Positions 20,987 through 33,486 of a stretch of DNA of 64,000 nt are shown piece after piece. The DNA lies in assembly GCA_010015675.1 (NCBI GenBank), contig ML977011.1, positions 229,472 to 293,471 on the forward strand, in the 5' to 3' direction. The position numbers were made by a program, and so were the translations under genes. This DNA comes from Byssothecium circinans. Taxonomy: Eukaryota > Ascomycota > Dothideomycetes > Pleosporales > Massarinaceae. The notes under the pieces were generated by a model that did no database searches, was not told the DNA's origin, and saw only the letters and a program-made list of their open reading frames with translations. Positions within the stretch are counted from its first letter, which is position 1. Each line of letters opens with the position of its first letter.

Positions 20987-23900
20987 CTACCTCCTCCTCT
21001 TCCCCCCACCACCCCCACCCTCCCCACCATCCTGATGTCTCCTCTTCTTCCCCTCCCTCTGCCAAAACTCCTGCTTCTCCCTCTTTTCCCTATCCGCCTT
21101 CTTCTCCGCATTCTCCGCCACCTTCCGCTTGTACGGATCTTTCCTCTCCTCCTGTTTCTTCCTTCTTTTCTCCACCTTCTCGTTGCGAATAGCCATGACC
21201 TGATTCATCAACCGCCTCGCCTTCTTTTCCTCTCCGCCTACAACCACAGCGCGTTTCTGAAGATAAGTTTGTTTGGACTGCGGCTTCATCTGCGCGATTT
21301 GCGACTTGAAGGGGAGGTCGGCGGCGAGTTTGCGCGGGACGCGGAGGGGGTTGAAGTGGCGTTCTTCGCGCTCGATGGGGCGGTAGGCAGAGTTTTTGAG
21401 GGAAGGAGTTGGGAGGGAGAGGGAGTGGCGGACGGCGCCCGTGAGGCGCATGCCTTTCCAACCCGTGGTTTCGCCTTCGTCTTCAGCGGTCGCGGCTTCC
21501 AGAAGGTTGGTGACGGGGTTGTAGAAGCGGTGGGGTTTGATGGGGTACCAGGCTCGGAGAAAGACGATGTCGCTCATGAGGATTTTGTCTTCGAAGGTGG
21601 CTCGGAAGTTGCCTTCTGGTTTGCTGAGGGCGCGCTTGATCTGGCCGCGGACGCCGGATACGGTGCGTATGGAGGCGCCTTCGAACTTGGCTACTTCGAG
21701 TGAAGATTGGAACATGTCTTTTATGAAGGCGGTATTTTTGAAGATCTTGTACGGATGGCCGGTTAATTTGAGCTTCTTGACAATCTCGAACGATTCGTCG
21801 ACAGAGAGAACGACGCCAGTGGCTGATATCCGGAATCCAGGAGTCTTATTGGAGAGGGACTGGACGCAGCAGAAGCCGGTGTTAGGAGCAACGAGTGGCC
21901 CGTAGAACGTGCCATGACAATGCATATGCTCAGGCGTGTATTTGAGCATACGATGTCGCATTCGGTTCTCGTGGATACTGTAGATAGGCGTAGCCTGGAA
22001 CCGACGCCATCCCAGTGAAAATATTAGAGGATCGTTCGTCTTGAGGATCTTCTTGTGCCAGCGGTGACGCTTTATCCGGACTTGCACGAAACCAAAGCGT
22101 TCTTCTGTAGGTGCGAGGCCTCCAATGAGAACGGGATAGCGTGGGTTGAAATTGGCAGAGAATTCGTAGGGCACGTTTTCGAGCACTATGCGAGCGTATG
22201 TCCCAGCCTTGTGTCCTTCCACCCGGATGCGTGAAGCTGCATCTAGCTGACCAAACTCGGCTCGATTGATGTCGAGCTGCTTCTGCAGTGCGGCCTTCTG
22301 TGCATCGTACCAGTCGTCTTCGCCGAACTCTTCTTGATCGCCGCGGCCATCAGCTTTATCGTTCATGAAACCTTCACGATCTTCTTCCTCAAACCGTAGC
22401 TTGAGCTCTTCTTTCCGGCGTGCGTTTTTTTCTCGCTCTTTAGCGATATCGTCGGCACCCTTCTCGGCTTCACCGTTTCTCTCCTTCCCGCCAAACTTCT
22501 CCCCTGTTTCGAGATCTTCGAACTCGCCATCGCCTTCATCATCCTCATCAAAACCCTCAAACTCATCGTCCTCGTCTTCATCGCCATCTTTGCCTGACAT
22601 GTGTCTAGTGGCAAATCGGCTCTTCAACGCTTGGATGTTCTCCTCGTCTTCCCACTTCTCTTCCAGCGCAGCATAATCGAAAATGGGTATATAGCGATCC
22701 TCAGAATTCGCAGCATCGTCATCCTTTGATTTCTTGAAGAAATCATCTCCTTCACCATCCTCCTCCTGGTCTACAGCCTCTTCGTCTTCACACCGCCACT
22801 TCTTGATGACTGCCGCGGGAGAAAGCTCAAGATTTTCCATCAGCTTGGCTAGATCTGCGGGCCGATAAGGCCGTTTTCGATTATGCAGCTTTGCAGCATT
22901 TTCCCGCAGCTTTTCTTTCCATCGGAGACCACCATCTTCATCGTCCTCCATATCCTCGGAATCAAAGTCGTCCTCATCAAGCTCATCCAGGTCTTGCTCG
23001 TCTCCTGATATTGAACCCAGGTCTGAATCACTGTCTGCGAACGCCACATCCTCTGCTGTGGCTCCGTTGCGATCCGAGTCTCTCCGACGCGCAAAAGCAG
23101 GCTTTCCGTTCGAGGCGCCCTCGCCATCTAAGAAGCCCGCATCGTCCCCGTCATCTCCTGACCCGTCGTGATCCTGTTGTAGCTCCTCATCATCACTGTC
23201 CATATCTTCTAGATCTGCTTCATCGATATCTTCGTCGTCCGCCATTCGCGCGCGGCGTTGAGATTTCCGTCCAGTGTTCGTGTCGTCATTATCGATCGTT
23301 CCATTAACAACATCACCTCCACTGAACAGCCTCATCCCCGCGTCGTCTTCACCCAACAACCTTCGTCCCCCCTGCAGCCCGATCATCATCTGCTCGCCCA
23401 GCCCCCGCTCTTGATCAGGCTCATCCTCCGCGTTGAACGTCTGTGTTTTAACATCGATGTACACGGCATCTTTATCCACCAATACACCGCCAACATCCGA
23501 CATAGGCGCAAACAAAATCTTCTGCTTCTCACCAAGTCGCGTCCTCCTCTTCTTGCCCGTAGCATTCTCCATAGCCTTCTCAAAGAAAGGTGTCGGACAC
23601 GGATCCGGAAGCGCTTCAGTCGAAGAGACGCTCAAGTCGCCGACGCCAGGGACATGCACCCTCGATCCCTGCGCCGGAAAATTTGTGCCTCTGAGATATC
23701 CATACAACGCCACCGTTCGATCGCACTTCGGATCCTTCTCAACATCCGTTGGCGGCGTAATATCCAAGAATCTATCCGCCAAACAATACGGATGAGAATT
23801 CCTCCAGATCAGCGGCCTTGGATTTTTCATAACGCTCAAAAACCGTGAAAGATTCATGACCTCTCTATCCGGATACCTTCCGTTGACCACGCCCGACAGA

Positions 23901-24559
23901 TAAAAGAGCTTTGCACCCTGGTACAGCTCGCTCCAGAACCGATGCTTCAGCCTCTTCTTCTGCATCTTGAGCGCCTCTTGTTTCTTGAACAGATCCAGAT
24001 GTGTAAGGATGCCAAACACATTTCCCGGCATACCACTCGCGGACAAAACGTTCAAGAACTCCATGGTCTCCATTTCAAACCCGTAGTTGCCGTCGATCAT
24101 GAGCAGGCATATATCAACCACCTTTGCAATATCAATCATGCTGGCGAGCGAATCGGCGGGACATTCCATGAAGGTGAGGCGACGGCGCTTCGATGTGACG
24201 ACGGTGAGCGGCCCCGTCGGCGAGGAGAGGGTTTGTTTCGTATAGCGCCTGATTAGACTTTTTATGAGCGTGGTTTTGCCTACGCCCGGTGGGCCCACGA
24301 CGCCGACCACGATTGGGGGTGCTTCTTCGGGGAGACGGTCGACGAGCGGGACGTGGAAGCGCTTTTCTTTGACCTGCTCTTGTCAGCATATGTGAATTAT
24401 TAGCCTAGCGATAGGATATATGCGTACATCGTCTGACCGCGTAGCCTGTCTCTGTAACCGTCCCGGCGCATTGAATGCAAAAGCCTTCGGGTTCCGATCG
24501 CCAGTGTGCTTCTTCTTCTCTTTCACCGGCCTATGCGGGCGATTGGCTTGATCCTCCAT
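20987..24559 (-). CDS. BMS1: Ribosome biogenesis GTPase BMS1
   Basis: Two exons: 24428-24559 and 20987-24373, with a 54-nt intron at 24374-24427 (GTACGC...CAG). The protein is 1172 aa, the usual BMS1 size. It is a nucleolar GTPase of the 90S/SSU processome, needed for 40S assembly with Rcl1. Exon 1 encodes KEKKK and NPKAFAFNAPGRLQRQ, the conserved N-terminus, and splicing joins it to VKEKRFHVPLVDRLPEE. The P-loop GPPGVGKT is at about residues 71-78, and THLDLF supplies the G4-type motif. A long acidic middle (runs of Asp/Glu) follows, then the C-terminal BMS1/TSR1 domain (RGxxGWKGMRLTG-like, YRPIEREERHFNPLRVP) and a basic Arg/Lys tail ending in a Gly run and KRRR. Convergent with THI80 and divergent from PBI2. 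Confidence 0.95.
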
Positions 24560-24847
24560 CTTTCCTGCGTGTAGCTGGAAAGACGCCCAGGAAAGTCGTG
24601 AAGTTGTCAAGGCGGCGATGTTGGTTCAATCTTCTCGGTCGCTCCAATTTTCTTTGGCTTCGCAGGATTTTGCTGACAGGGATCGCTATCGATAAGCGGA
24701 GGCGCGAAGTGGGCTGGTGGGGGCTTGCGTTGCTTCTGCGAGAGCACTGAGACATCTGAGGGACTGAGGGACGCGCACTGCACATGACGATGACGTACAT
24801 TAGGTTCGTGAACCAAGGCGCCTGGGCCGTCTCGCTGCTGGGAGTAA

Positions 24848-24855
24848 TATATAAA
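24848..24855 (+). promoter_or_regulatory. TATA box of the protease inhibitor gene
   Basis: TATATAAA lies 71 bp before the ATG at 24926, followed by an A/C-rich leader. It sits in the roughly 370-bp divergent promoter shared with BMS1, but orientation and distance fit the inhibitor gene. Confidence 0.5.
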
Positions 24856-24925
24856 CACACAGCCCCGATTCAATCCAGAACGACTCTTCATACACCTCTC
24901 CAAGCAACACACCCGAACCATCAAC

Positions 24926-25253
24926 ATGCCTGCTATCAACGTACATCTCCCCTCCCTGATAACCCCGCTAGTGAGCACAGTGTCTGACCATCGCCTTATA
25001 GGTTACCCTCAACTCTGGCGCCTCCAAGGACGAGCTCGAGAAGGCCAAGTCGCAAGTTCAAGAGCAGGGCGGCAAGATAACTCACGAGTTCACCCTTATT
25101 AGCGGGTTCACGTACGTATCAGAACCACCGTGAACTTCACTACTCAGCACTGAGACACTACACAGCGCCGAATTCCCCGAAGACAAGGTACACTCGCTCG
25201 CGACGAACGACCACATCACCGTCGAAGCCGACGGCGAGATGAGGACGCAGTAA
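24926..25253 (+). CDS. PBI2: Small I9-type protease inhibitor (PBI2-like)
   Basis: Three exons: 24926-24940, 25002-25111 and 25166-25253, with introns of 61 and 54 nt. The first exon codes only MPAIN. The spliced product is 70 aa, matching the family (about 70-75 aa). The sequence VTLNSGASKDELEKAKSQV, then GGKITHEFTLISGF and FPEDKVHSLATNDHITVE, is the inhibitor I9 fold related to subtilase propeptides. In yeast, Pbi2 inhibits vacuolar proteinase B and, with thioredoxin, forms LMA1, which acts in vacuole fusion. The C-terminus EADGEMRTQ resembles the inhibitory tail. The gene is easy to miss because no single exon exceeds 110 nt. There is no signal peptide, as expected for the cytosolic protein. 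Confidence 0.85.
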
Positions 25254-25446
25254 AGGCGATATGACGACTGCATAAGCAAAGGCATGACACGGCATGAGGG
25301 ACACTGCATAGCATGACACACATCAGTCATTGCATCTAGGACCGGTGTTCATAGGAAGGGAACGGATCATACTATAGATATCTAATGACCACGATTATCT
25401 ATTCTCGTACATCCGTCTTGACCGTCTGTCTCATGCTGCACACCAT

Positions 25447-26908
25447 CTACCTATCAACTCTCCCCACCCCCCTCAGGCTTAAATACACATCCGTCCCCCA
25501 TCCCCACAAACTCTGCACCGCAATACCGCCGCCAAAGTACTCCGCGTATGCCCTCCCCAATGGTAACCCATATCCCAATCCCGCAAGACTGTTCGCACCA
25601 TCGCCTCCAGGTCCAGAGATAGCATTCAGCGCATCCATCCCACTCTGTCTCCCCGCCAACGAATTCGACGCCTCGTCGTCATTGAAAGTCGTGAAACTAT
25701 AGTCCCAAATATGCGGTAGCGTCTCGGGCGCAATTCCACCCCCACGATCACGGATCCTTATCGTTACACCAGGTGTAGAGTGCGCGAGCGGCAATATTTG
25801 GTAGGAAGACGGCGAAGAAGCGTTCTTCGTAAAGCTTCCCGAGGCGACATCTGCATTGCCCTGATCCACGTTCTTGACTCTGGGCCGCGCATCGACGCCA
25901 TCTCCCCCGTTGTTTTCAGCCGTGATCTCGGGCAACGGCGCAATAGTAACCTCGATGGCCTCTTTCTCCATGCCGCTCTCCACCGTCGCCCGAAACGCAT
26001 TCTTCAACAACTCTGTGATGATATACTCCAGATGCACCGGCACATGCGCGAACTCGTATTCCGGTTCGCCGTTGATGACAACGTGTGGCCTGACACCGTA
26101 CTTGAGCTCGCAGATCTCGCCGACTACATCCTCGCAGCGCTGCACAATCTTAGCGGGCTTGAGCTTCGTGTCGATGACTCCAATGAAACCCGGCACTTCC
26201 TCTTCACCTTCATGCATAATGTCATTATGCGGCTGGCTCGAAAAGTGCAGCGCGAGATGTTGTTCTGCAATCAACCTTGTCCCTATCCTGGCCCTCAAAT
26301 GCTCATCCAGAAAGCGCGTCACATCCTTTGGACTAATGTATTTCCTCGCCTCCAAGAATCCTCTTGCGAGTGTGCTAATGGTATTCGCATGCGTTTGGAC
26401 GAGGTCGGCCATTACTTCGGCAAACTTTATCTCGTCTTCAAGGGTCTTGATCTCGGTTTCTGCCCATGGGAGGAGAGTGGAGAAGGAATGGATGTAGTTT
26501 TGGTGGATCTGCGAGATATGTGGGTTGGAGACGACGATAAAGGGGAGGTTTCGGAGCGATTGGATGCGGTGGGCGAGGCGCGCGGGGAGGATCGAGAGGG
26601 TGAAGTTTGCAGAGGAGAGAAGTTGGGCGGTGGTGAGGGGGGAACGGCCGTGTCTGCGTAAAGCATTAGCACCTAATCATGAGAGGGAGAACAGCAGATA
26701 CTGACTTCACGAGGTCGGCGAGCGTAAGGGGGTGTAGCGGTTGGCTTGCGAGGCGCGCGATGTCATTGTCCGTGACGTTGGCTGTATGCAATCTTCTGCT
26801 TTGGGGACGTCTTGAGAAGAGCAACGTCGTTGCTCTCCGGGCTGTAGGCGGGCAGCATTGTCGGATGAAGTGCGATTGTATCATGAGAGGGCGCTGCACT
26901 TGGGCCAT
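25447..26908 (-). CDS. Mitochondrial PDH/BCKDH-type protein kinase
   Basis: Two exons: 26706-26908 and 25447-26653, with a 52-nt intron at 26654-26705. The protein is 469 aa. It belongs to the mitochondrial histidine-kinase-like Ser/Thr kinases that phosphorylate and switch off pyruvate or branched-chain 2-oxoacid dehydrogenase E1. The basic N-terminus (RRATTLLFSRRPQSRRLHTA) looks like a mitochondrial presequence. An all-helical N-domain follows (LRNLPFIVVSNPHI, LARGFLEARKYI), then the GHKL ATPase domain with N-box ELLKNAFRATVE, DRGGGI and GLGYGLPLGRAYAEYFGG. Fungi carry two or three paralogues and I cannot tell which this is. A Ser/Gly/Asn-rich insert between N-box and DRGGGI is longer than in animal kinases. 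The donor is GTCAGT, weaker than usual but required for the LADLVK-HGR junction. Confidence 0.88.
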
Positions 26909-27879
26909 GGTCGCTGGTCGCTACCAGGTCTTTAGAGGAGTTTGGGCAAGCGCGATGTTGGCTTGCTTTCGCTGGCCGAGCTCTTTGGTGTAAGTGAAAA
27001 GCGTTTATCCAGCTCATCGGGTGTGCAACAGGCAAGGATTTCTTGTTTGCGCTGCTAAAATATCTTGAGTGGTACGGAGTAGCTGATGACGCTTTGCGTT
27101 GCTATGGAATAGGCGGGATGGAGGAGGGAGCTTGGGCCAAGCGGAAAGCGGTGTGAGCACTTGAGTGCACCTATCCAACGACCATGATCAAGGCAAACTG
27201 AAATAACATTCTCGATCGAGATTTGCATCCGATAGTCTATCGATGCCTGAATAAGTCATCGTCTAGTCGTTACCTGAGTGTTTCTCGAAGGTATCGCAAA
27301 CACATTTAGAGATGCAAACGAGTTTGCGAATACATGGAAAACACGATCACCGGTCGACATGATGCACAACATGTCATAGATAACGATCAATTTGATAAAC
27401 TAAACAGTCGAGTACTCATGCTCTACGCCCCCAATTTCAGTCTATGTGGCGAAGAAGCGCTGTCCCAATGGATTTCTCCGCCAGGACGTACACTATGCCG
27501 CAGCTGGCTTCTCAAACAAGTCCCATCTCTCTGACAGAATAGCACCGTCTCAAATGCACATCCTTCCATCGGATTGTGTGCATACGTGCCATCAGAGGAA
27601 TCCAGTCATCTATACACTCAAGCCATGCGCTTTCCACTGTGGTGTTGGTGACTCTTAACCCGGCGTCAATGGAAGCATATGGCCGTTGGGCTGCATGAGA
27701 GTATGTGCAGCATCTCTGGGCGTCTAGCTGAAATGACAGCAGCAACTGACTGAGTGAATGGTCGGAGTAAGCAATCGATGCTGAAAGTAGCATCGTGGCG
27801 TGTGGATCAAGTCCTAAGATATGGGCGTCGCAGTCAGCCAATTATATTCTCGGGGCGATCGTGAACCAAGCGCAGACAT
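26909..27879. other. Intergenic region between the kinase and NMD2
   Basis: Promoter side of the kinase gene and 3' flank of NMD2, both on the minus strand. Nothing gene-like is visible. Confidence 0.4.
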
Positions 27880-30800
27880 TCAGGTCGGGCAATACTGCTG
27901 CTGACCGCGTTTGCTACGAGAGGAAGAGAAGGAAGTGGCGCTGTCTTGATCCTTAACTGGTGCCTTGGCAGCAGTGACAGGCTGACGAGACAGTTGCGTG
28001 CGATCCTTTTGCTGAGAAGATTGAGGGTTTCCATACCAGTTGACATCGCTGAGCTGTAGCTTTCGAGATCGCTGATTGCTGCGGGCATTACCACCCTTGT
28101 CGAGGCGCGGTTGTGCGTACGGGTTGTGGGTCTTGTCCAGACCTTGAGAAGATTCAGTATACTTCCTATTTTCATTGGGGCTGAGAATGTAATGAAATGG
28201 TGAATCACCCTCTGTATCATCGTCGCGAAGATCGTAGTTCAGGACGAGGTTCTTGATGCGCTGCTGCTCCTCTCTCTCGGCTTGTTGTTTATTGCGCATA
28301 GCAATAGCAAACGTTGAGTCTGAAGGGAGGTCGATGGAACGTGTCTGCGTCTTGTTGCCACGCTTGCTAAGCAGGGAGAATTTCACTGTGTTGACGGGAG
28401 CAGCTTGAGCAGCAGTGACGATACCATTTTCCTCCGTGGGTGCGGTAGCTTCGCGAGCACGACGCATCGGAAGCGGTACGTCAAACACGGGCTTGCGCTC
28501 AAACTTGCGCGATTCAACGCTCTCTGACATGAGCTTAGCGAGCTCGCGGTCGAATTCAGCTTCCGCCTCAGGGTCACGTTCGTCTTCTTGGCGTGTGACG
28601 ATGATTTGCTCCTCTTCATCATCAGACAAAGCCTTCTTCGCTGGCTCATCGTCTCCAGTATCCTGACTTTCAATTAGTATGGTGTCATTCATTAGATAAG
28701 GAACAATGTGATTACAGACCTCTTCCTCTTCACCCGACGACTTCTCCTCGTCTCCTTCTGGTATGAGAATATCTTCGTCATCCGGGCCGTCTGCGTCATC
28801 GTCAGAAGCGGATAGCTCGTCCTCGTCAGGCTCAGCCTGCTTGCCAATGGCTGAAGACTGATAGTTATCCTTGACAGCTTCAGCGAAGATACGAGAAGCT
28901 TCCTCTAGGTTCGTGATCAGTTTCCAATTGGGCCTGGTCAGATTAAAAGCGTCCTGAACGAGAAACTCGACGTCGAGTGGGAGAGGGTCCTTCAGACAGA
29001 GATAGTACTGAAAATAACTCAAGAAGAAGTCAAGCTTCTTCTTCGCAGCGCCTTTGTCGTAGTACATGCCGCATGTTTCCAGCAAGTTGCAGACCAGACG
29101 AATACGGAAGTAGTCGTCCGGAAGATCTAGCTGGTTCGTCAGACCGGGGCGTGCATAACCGCCTGACCAGCCGTAGTTTAGGAGCTTGTACAGCGTATCG
29201 AAGATGAGTGGCGAGTCAACAAGGCGATAGATGTACATCTCGCCAAGATACTTGACCTCTGCGATTCTGCGCTGGTTGGATTTGAAGTCATTCAATTCCA
29301 GGCCCAAGGTGATCGATTCGAGAAGATCGTCGATGACGGAGATGGCAAAGTCCTGATGATACCGATGAATGGTGCCAAGAATGATGGCCAGAAGATGAAC
29401 GTTGCTGTACTTGATCTTCCCGGGCTTTGAGAAGATTTTGTGGAGAAGGGTAACGACTTCGTCTTCCTCCCAGTGCATCTTGCGAATGAATCGTACTGTT
29501 TTGTCCACCGTCCTACGGGTCAAGTCCTGATACATGATCTTGCGAAGAAAGAGGTCTGTTGGCGTCCGCTCCTTCTGCTCGATCGCTGCACGCTCTGGCG
29601 GATTGACGTAGTACATGGCATTTTCGATCAGCATGCGTTCCTGCTGACCTATGACTTGTGCACCCTTCTTTCGCTGGAGAGTCTCGAGAAATGACGTCAT
29701 TCGGGGTGAAGTTTCGGGATTACGAAGCAAGTAGCGACCGCAGTTTTCTAGGAGATTGCCGATGATCTCAATGTTCACGCGCGAGAATTCGTCGAGGCTG
29801 ACCTTCAGGCAGTGGAAGATGACGTGCTCTGGGACGACGCCAAACTTGGTCAACTCTGCAAGATAGCGAACATTCTGAAGTCGGACTTGACCAAGAAAAT
29901 CCTTGGACTTGCGGCGTTGCAGGCTCCGGAATTCATCATCCAGATAGGACACCAGGCCTTGAGACACATCTGGCATGTACTTGCCTAAGGTCGCGATTAG
30001 CCTGGAGTACAAGGGAAGAAGATCGCTGCGGCCTTTTGGTATGTCTTGCACCGCCTTGATCAGGCGGTTACGAGAGGCCTTTGAATTAAGGAAGCAAAAA
30101 TCGATAGCAGTCTGGTCCACGGTGTCTTTTGAGTTCAGCTCAGGAAGATGCGCAATGACAGCGTCAACTTGAGCTCCGACGGATTTGTTTGCAATTGCCG
30201 TAGACTGGTCATCGGCATCCGAGGGCGGTTCAGTCTTCTCCTTCTCTTCTGGTTCTGCTTTGACCTCAACCTTCTTTCCGACTTGCTCGTCGTCGGCCTT
30301 CTTCTTTTTGGGTTCTTCCAATAGAATGCCTGGGACGCGGTCCTTGAGATCGATGAGGTTTTCGTAAAATCGGCGTTCCTCCTCGTCCTCCCAAATACCA
30401 GGACCTTCACCTTGCCCACGCAAATATTCTCCCGTCTTGACGAGGCCAATAAGGCCGTCGCCAGCGTTGGCGTTGGCGTCCTTCTCTTTCAAATCCGGCA
30501 TCTCCAGTCCGAGGGCGTCGGCAAGCACTTGTGCATTCGAGGTGAGCCTCTCCTGAGCCTTGGTCTGCCTCTCATAATTGGCCTGGCGATCTTCAAAAAC
30601 CTCTCCCGACTTGACGTAGGCTTCGGCGTTCTTGCGGCCCTGGGCTACCAAATGCTTCTGATCCCTGAGTAGATGCGCTTTCACATCCTCAAAATAGCGA
30701 CTAAGAATATTCTTGAAGCGCTGTTGCAGCTCCAGCGCAATGATGGGGGGGTCTTTTGTAGCACTATCGTCTTCGTCGGCAGATGAAGCTTCTTCGTTCT

Positions 30801-31668
30801 TGTCGGTGGTTGTGCTTCCATCCTCGTTCACAGTCTTGCGACCCTCTGCTGCGGAAGGCTTTGCTCCAAGTATGTCCCACGAAAATGCCTTTACGAATAT
30901 GACAAGCAAGGGCAGGTTGACGTGCTCACGGTCGTGTCCGAGCATGTCCTTGAGCACCTCGAGAGGAAATGGCTCCGCATCGGCGTTCCCGTTTGCAGCA
31001 GCCTTCTTAGACGATGCTTCCACAAGCTTCACATTCTCCTTGCTCTTGGCCGCTTCTTCGGGCCTGGCCACATCATCCAAGCTTCTCAGTACTCCCACAA
31101 GCCAAAGCTCGGTCGCGACCCGCAGTAGCACGCGCTGGCGGGCAAGACGGTCCTTTTCTTCCTTCTCACGCACATCCTGCGGCAGCGTCTTCAGCTGCGA
31201 TTTGTCTGGTGTGCTCAGGCCGCGTCCAATGTACCAGGCGAGGTAGCTTGTGAATTCGGCGGGGCCAAAGCGTTGGTGCAGCGCGCTGACAATTTCAACA
31301 CCGGCTGCAATCTCGGCGGGCGTCTTAAGCTTGCAGAGGCCCTCGTAGCAGGCGGAGATGATCTCAGAGAGATACTTGTGGAGGGAAAGCGCCTGCACGT
31401 CTGCGTTGAACTGGGGGTGCGACGAAGCTTGAACGGAGGTCCTGAGGCGCTTGATAAAGGCCGTGTTCTTCTTCATAGACGAGTCGAGGGATTTCTGGAC
31501 GGGGAAGATGTCTGCGGTGGGTGAGCGAGGAAATCATCGAGGTGGGGCGCAACCTACTCTGCTCGCCCGCCCATGCTCGGATGTTGAGCTCGCGGAGCTC
31601 TCCTGGACACTGTTAGCCGGCTGCTTCTATAGCCGAAATGTGTGCTCACGTTTTCTCTGTCTCTCCAT
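27880..31668 (-). CDS. NMD2: Nonsense-mediated mRNA decay factor NMD2/UPF2
   Basis: UPF2 bridges UPF1 and UPF3 in cytoplasmic nonsense-mediated decay. Exons: 31650-31668 (19 nt), 31558-31602 (45 nt), then from 31511 down; introns of 47 and 46 nt. A third, in-frame 57-nt intron is likely at 28663-28719, because the segment it would encode is hydrophobic in the middle of an acidic run and carries a TACTAAT branch site. The product is about 1212 aa (1231 if that intron is retained). The N-terminus MERQRKRELRELNIRAW is typical. Three MIF4G-type helical repeats are seen, with landmarks FIKRLRTSVQ, LPELNSKDTVDQTAIDFC, MYYVNPPE and RPGLTNQLDLPDDYFRIRLV. An acidic stretch and the UPF1-binding C-region (VKFSLLSKRGNKTQTRSIDLP, split here by description only) follow. 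Confidence 0.92.
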
Positions 31669-33453
31669 AGCGGAGGGTTGGGTCCCGCGTCGATGGAGGG
31701 GCGGGTGGTGATGGCGAGGTGGCTAAGATATGCACACATTGATTTTTCGGCCTATGTCCGGTGCAGCGCGTGAGTGCATTTGGGCCGTCGCAGCGTTGGA
31801 GCCCGGGAGGAGGCAGAGGTTTGCGATTGTAAATTGTGACAGGAGCAAAGACAGTGGTTGTTGGCCGTGGTTCCGCTTGCCCAGGTGGGCGCGCCGCCTG
31901 TAGCGTACCTGCAGATGATGCAGACGTCTTATCAGCCTTACATAAGCAGGCACGTCTCAACTCTCCCCTTGGATGCCAACTTCCTCTGGTACACGAGAGC
32001 CGACATCTAAACGCACTTTGGCCCACTAAACTTATTATTAGGTGACCTTCGATCTGCCTTGTTTGTGCAGTCCAATAACGGTGATCGAAAGATTGGTCAC
32101 AGAAATACTCTCGCTATACGTAGAGATCGATTTGGAATGATACCTTTAAATAATGAGACATGGTCATTATACAAGCAGGAGGGAAGATCCCCGAGTTTGA
32201 AATATACGATAGCAGATGCTAGATACAGGTACTTCCATGTGATCAGGTAAGCTAGTATGTAGTATTACCGTACATTGGCTACAGTCTCTTGCAAAGCCGC
32301 TGCCGCCAGCCGCAAATTTACGATTGATCAAATCGTGAACCGAGGACCCGGTCAATCAATGCGACCCGGCACGATATCGAAAATAGATATTGGTCTCGGC
32401 GGCGCTGCTGCTTTTCCATCAGACGTTGGGAAGACGCTGAAAATGGAGCTACCCCTAAAACTAGGTACTCGCAAACCCACACAACTGCGTACAGTACTGT
32501 TGACTTCGGCGAGTCGTGAAATTGCAGTTGACAATTTCAGCCGTCAAATTGCAGCCACAAAGCTTGCGCGCAACGATTCTCACGGTTTTTGCGAAATAAT
32601 AATGGCGAATCCGACCCATTCCAGCGTTGTGGGCAGCGGACGATCGCCACATGCAATCAATCCCCTTGTGTGCGTGTGCTATACTGGGAGAGATCAACAG
32701 CGATGCAGCTTGGGGGACACGGCAGGATTTCCAATGTCACCACCTAGAACCTGGAAGCAGCTCATGCGAGGGGACATTGGGCCTTGCGGCTCGGACGCAG
32801 TGGAACAAAGCACGGCGGCCATAAGCTCGACATTATCGCGAGTCGTGACAGCTTGACGACGTGAATGCAACGTGACGAGAAAGGGGGGATATCTTGCTTT
32901 TCGCCCCTCTGCCTGACTCAACCGTACTCGGAGAAATGCGTCTATGGCTCGATGCTGGCGCCGGGCGGTTGGCTGGCCACAAAAGCGCAACGAGGCCGCG
33001 CCACCGCGGGAGATGAGGGCGAAAGCGATGGCTATTCAACTATTGGCGCAGCGGCAGCTGAACATTATTAGATAGTGAAAGGCGTGCTGTCAGGGGTTGA
33101 GCGACTTGGCAATGAAACATGCACATGCAGTGATGCGAGAGAAGCAAATTCTTCGCCGCCAAGATGACATGGAGAGCAGTCTTCTAGGCGTACCATCCTT
33201 ACGTACAATCTATGTTTCCTGCGCTGCAGTCAGCCTACCGGGCTTTTCGAGACTATCAAACATGCATTCGGACGTCTGCTGCCCATCGATATGACCACCG
33301 GTGGTTCCCCTCCCCTCCGCGGATGGACAGGATGCAGGCAGACGCACGTCTCGGCGGAGGAACGGCAGCACAACCAGGCCTAAAATAGAAATAGGTGGTA
33401 ACAGCCCCGTACTGTAGCTGTTTCGAACGGCGTCGAACGGCGCGAAAACGGCA

Positions 33454-33486
<33 letters not shown>

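Noticed and set aside
20831..21703. 290-codon plus-strand frame with a Pro/Leu-rich start
   Set aside because: It lies antisense to the conserved C-terminal BMS1 coding region and its repeat; composition mirrors BMS1 codons.
25780..26661. 293-codon plus-strand frame
   Set aside because: Antisense shadow of the PDH/BCKDH-type kinase, whose motifs are unambiguous on the minus strand.
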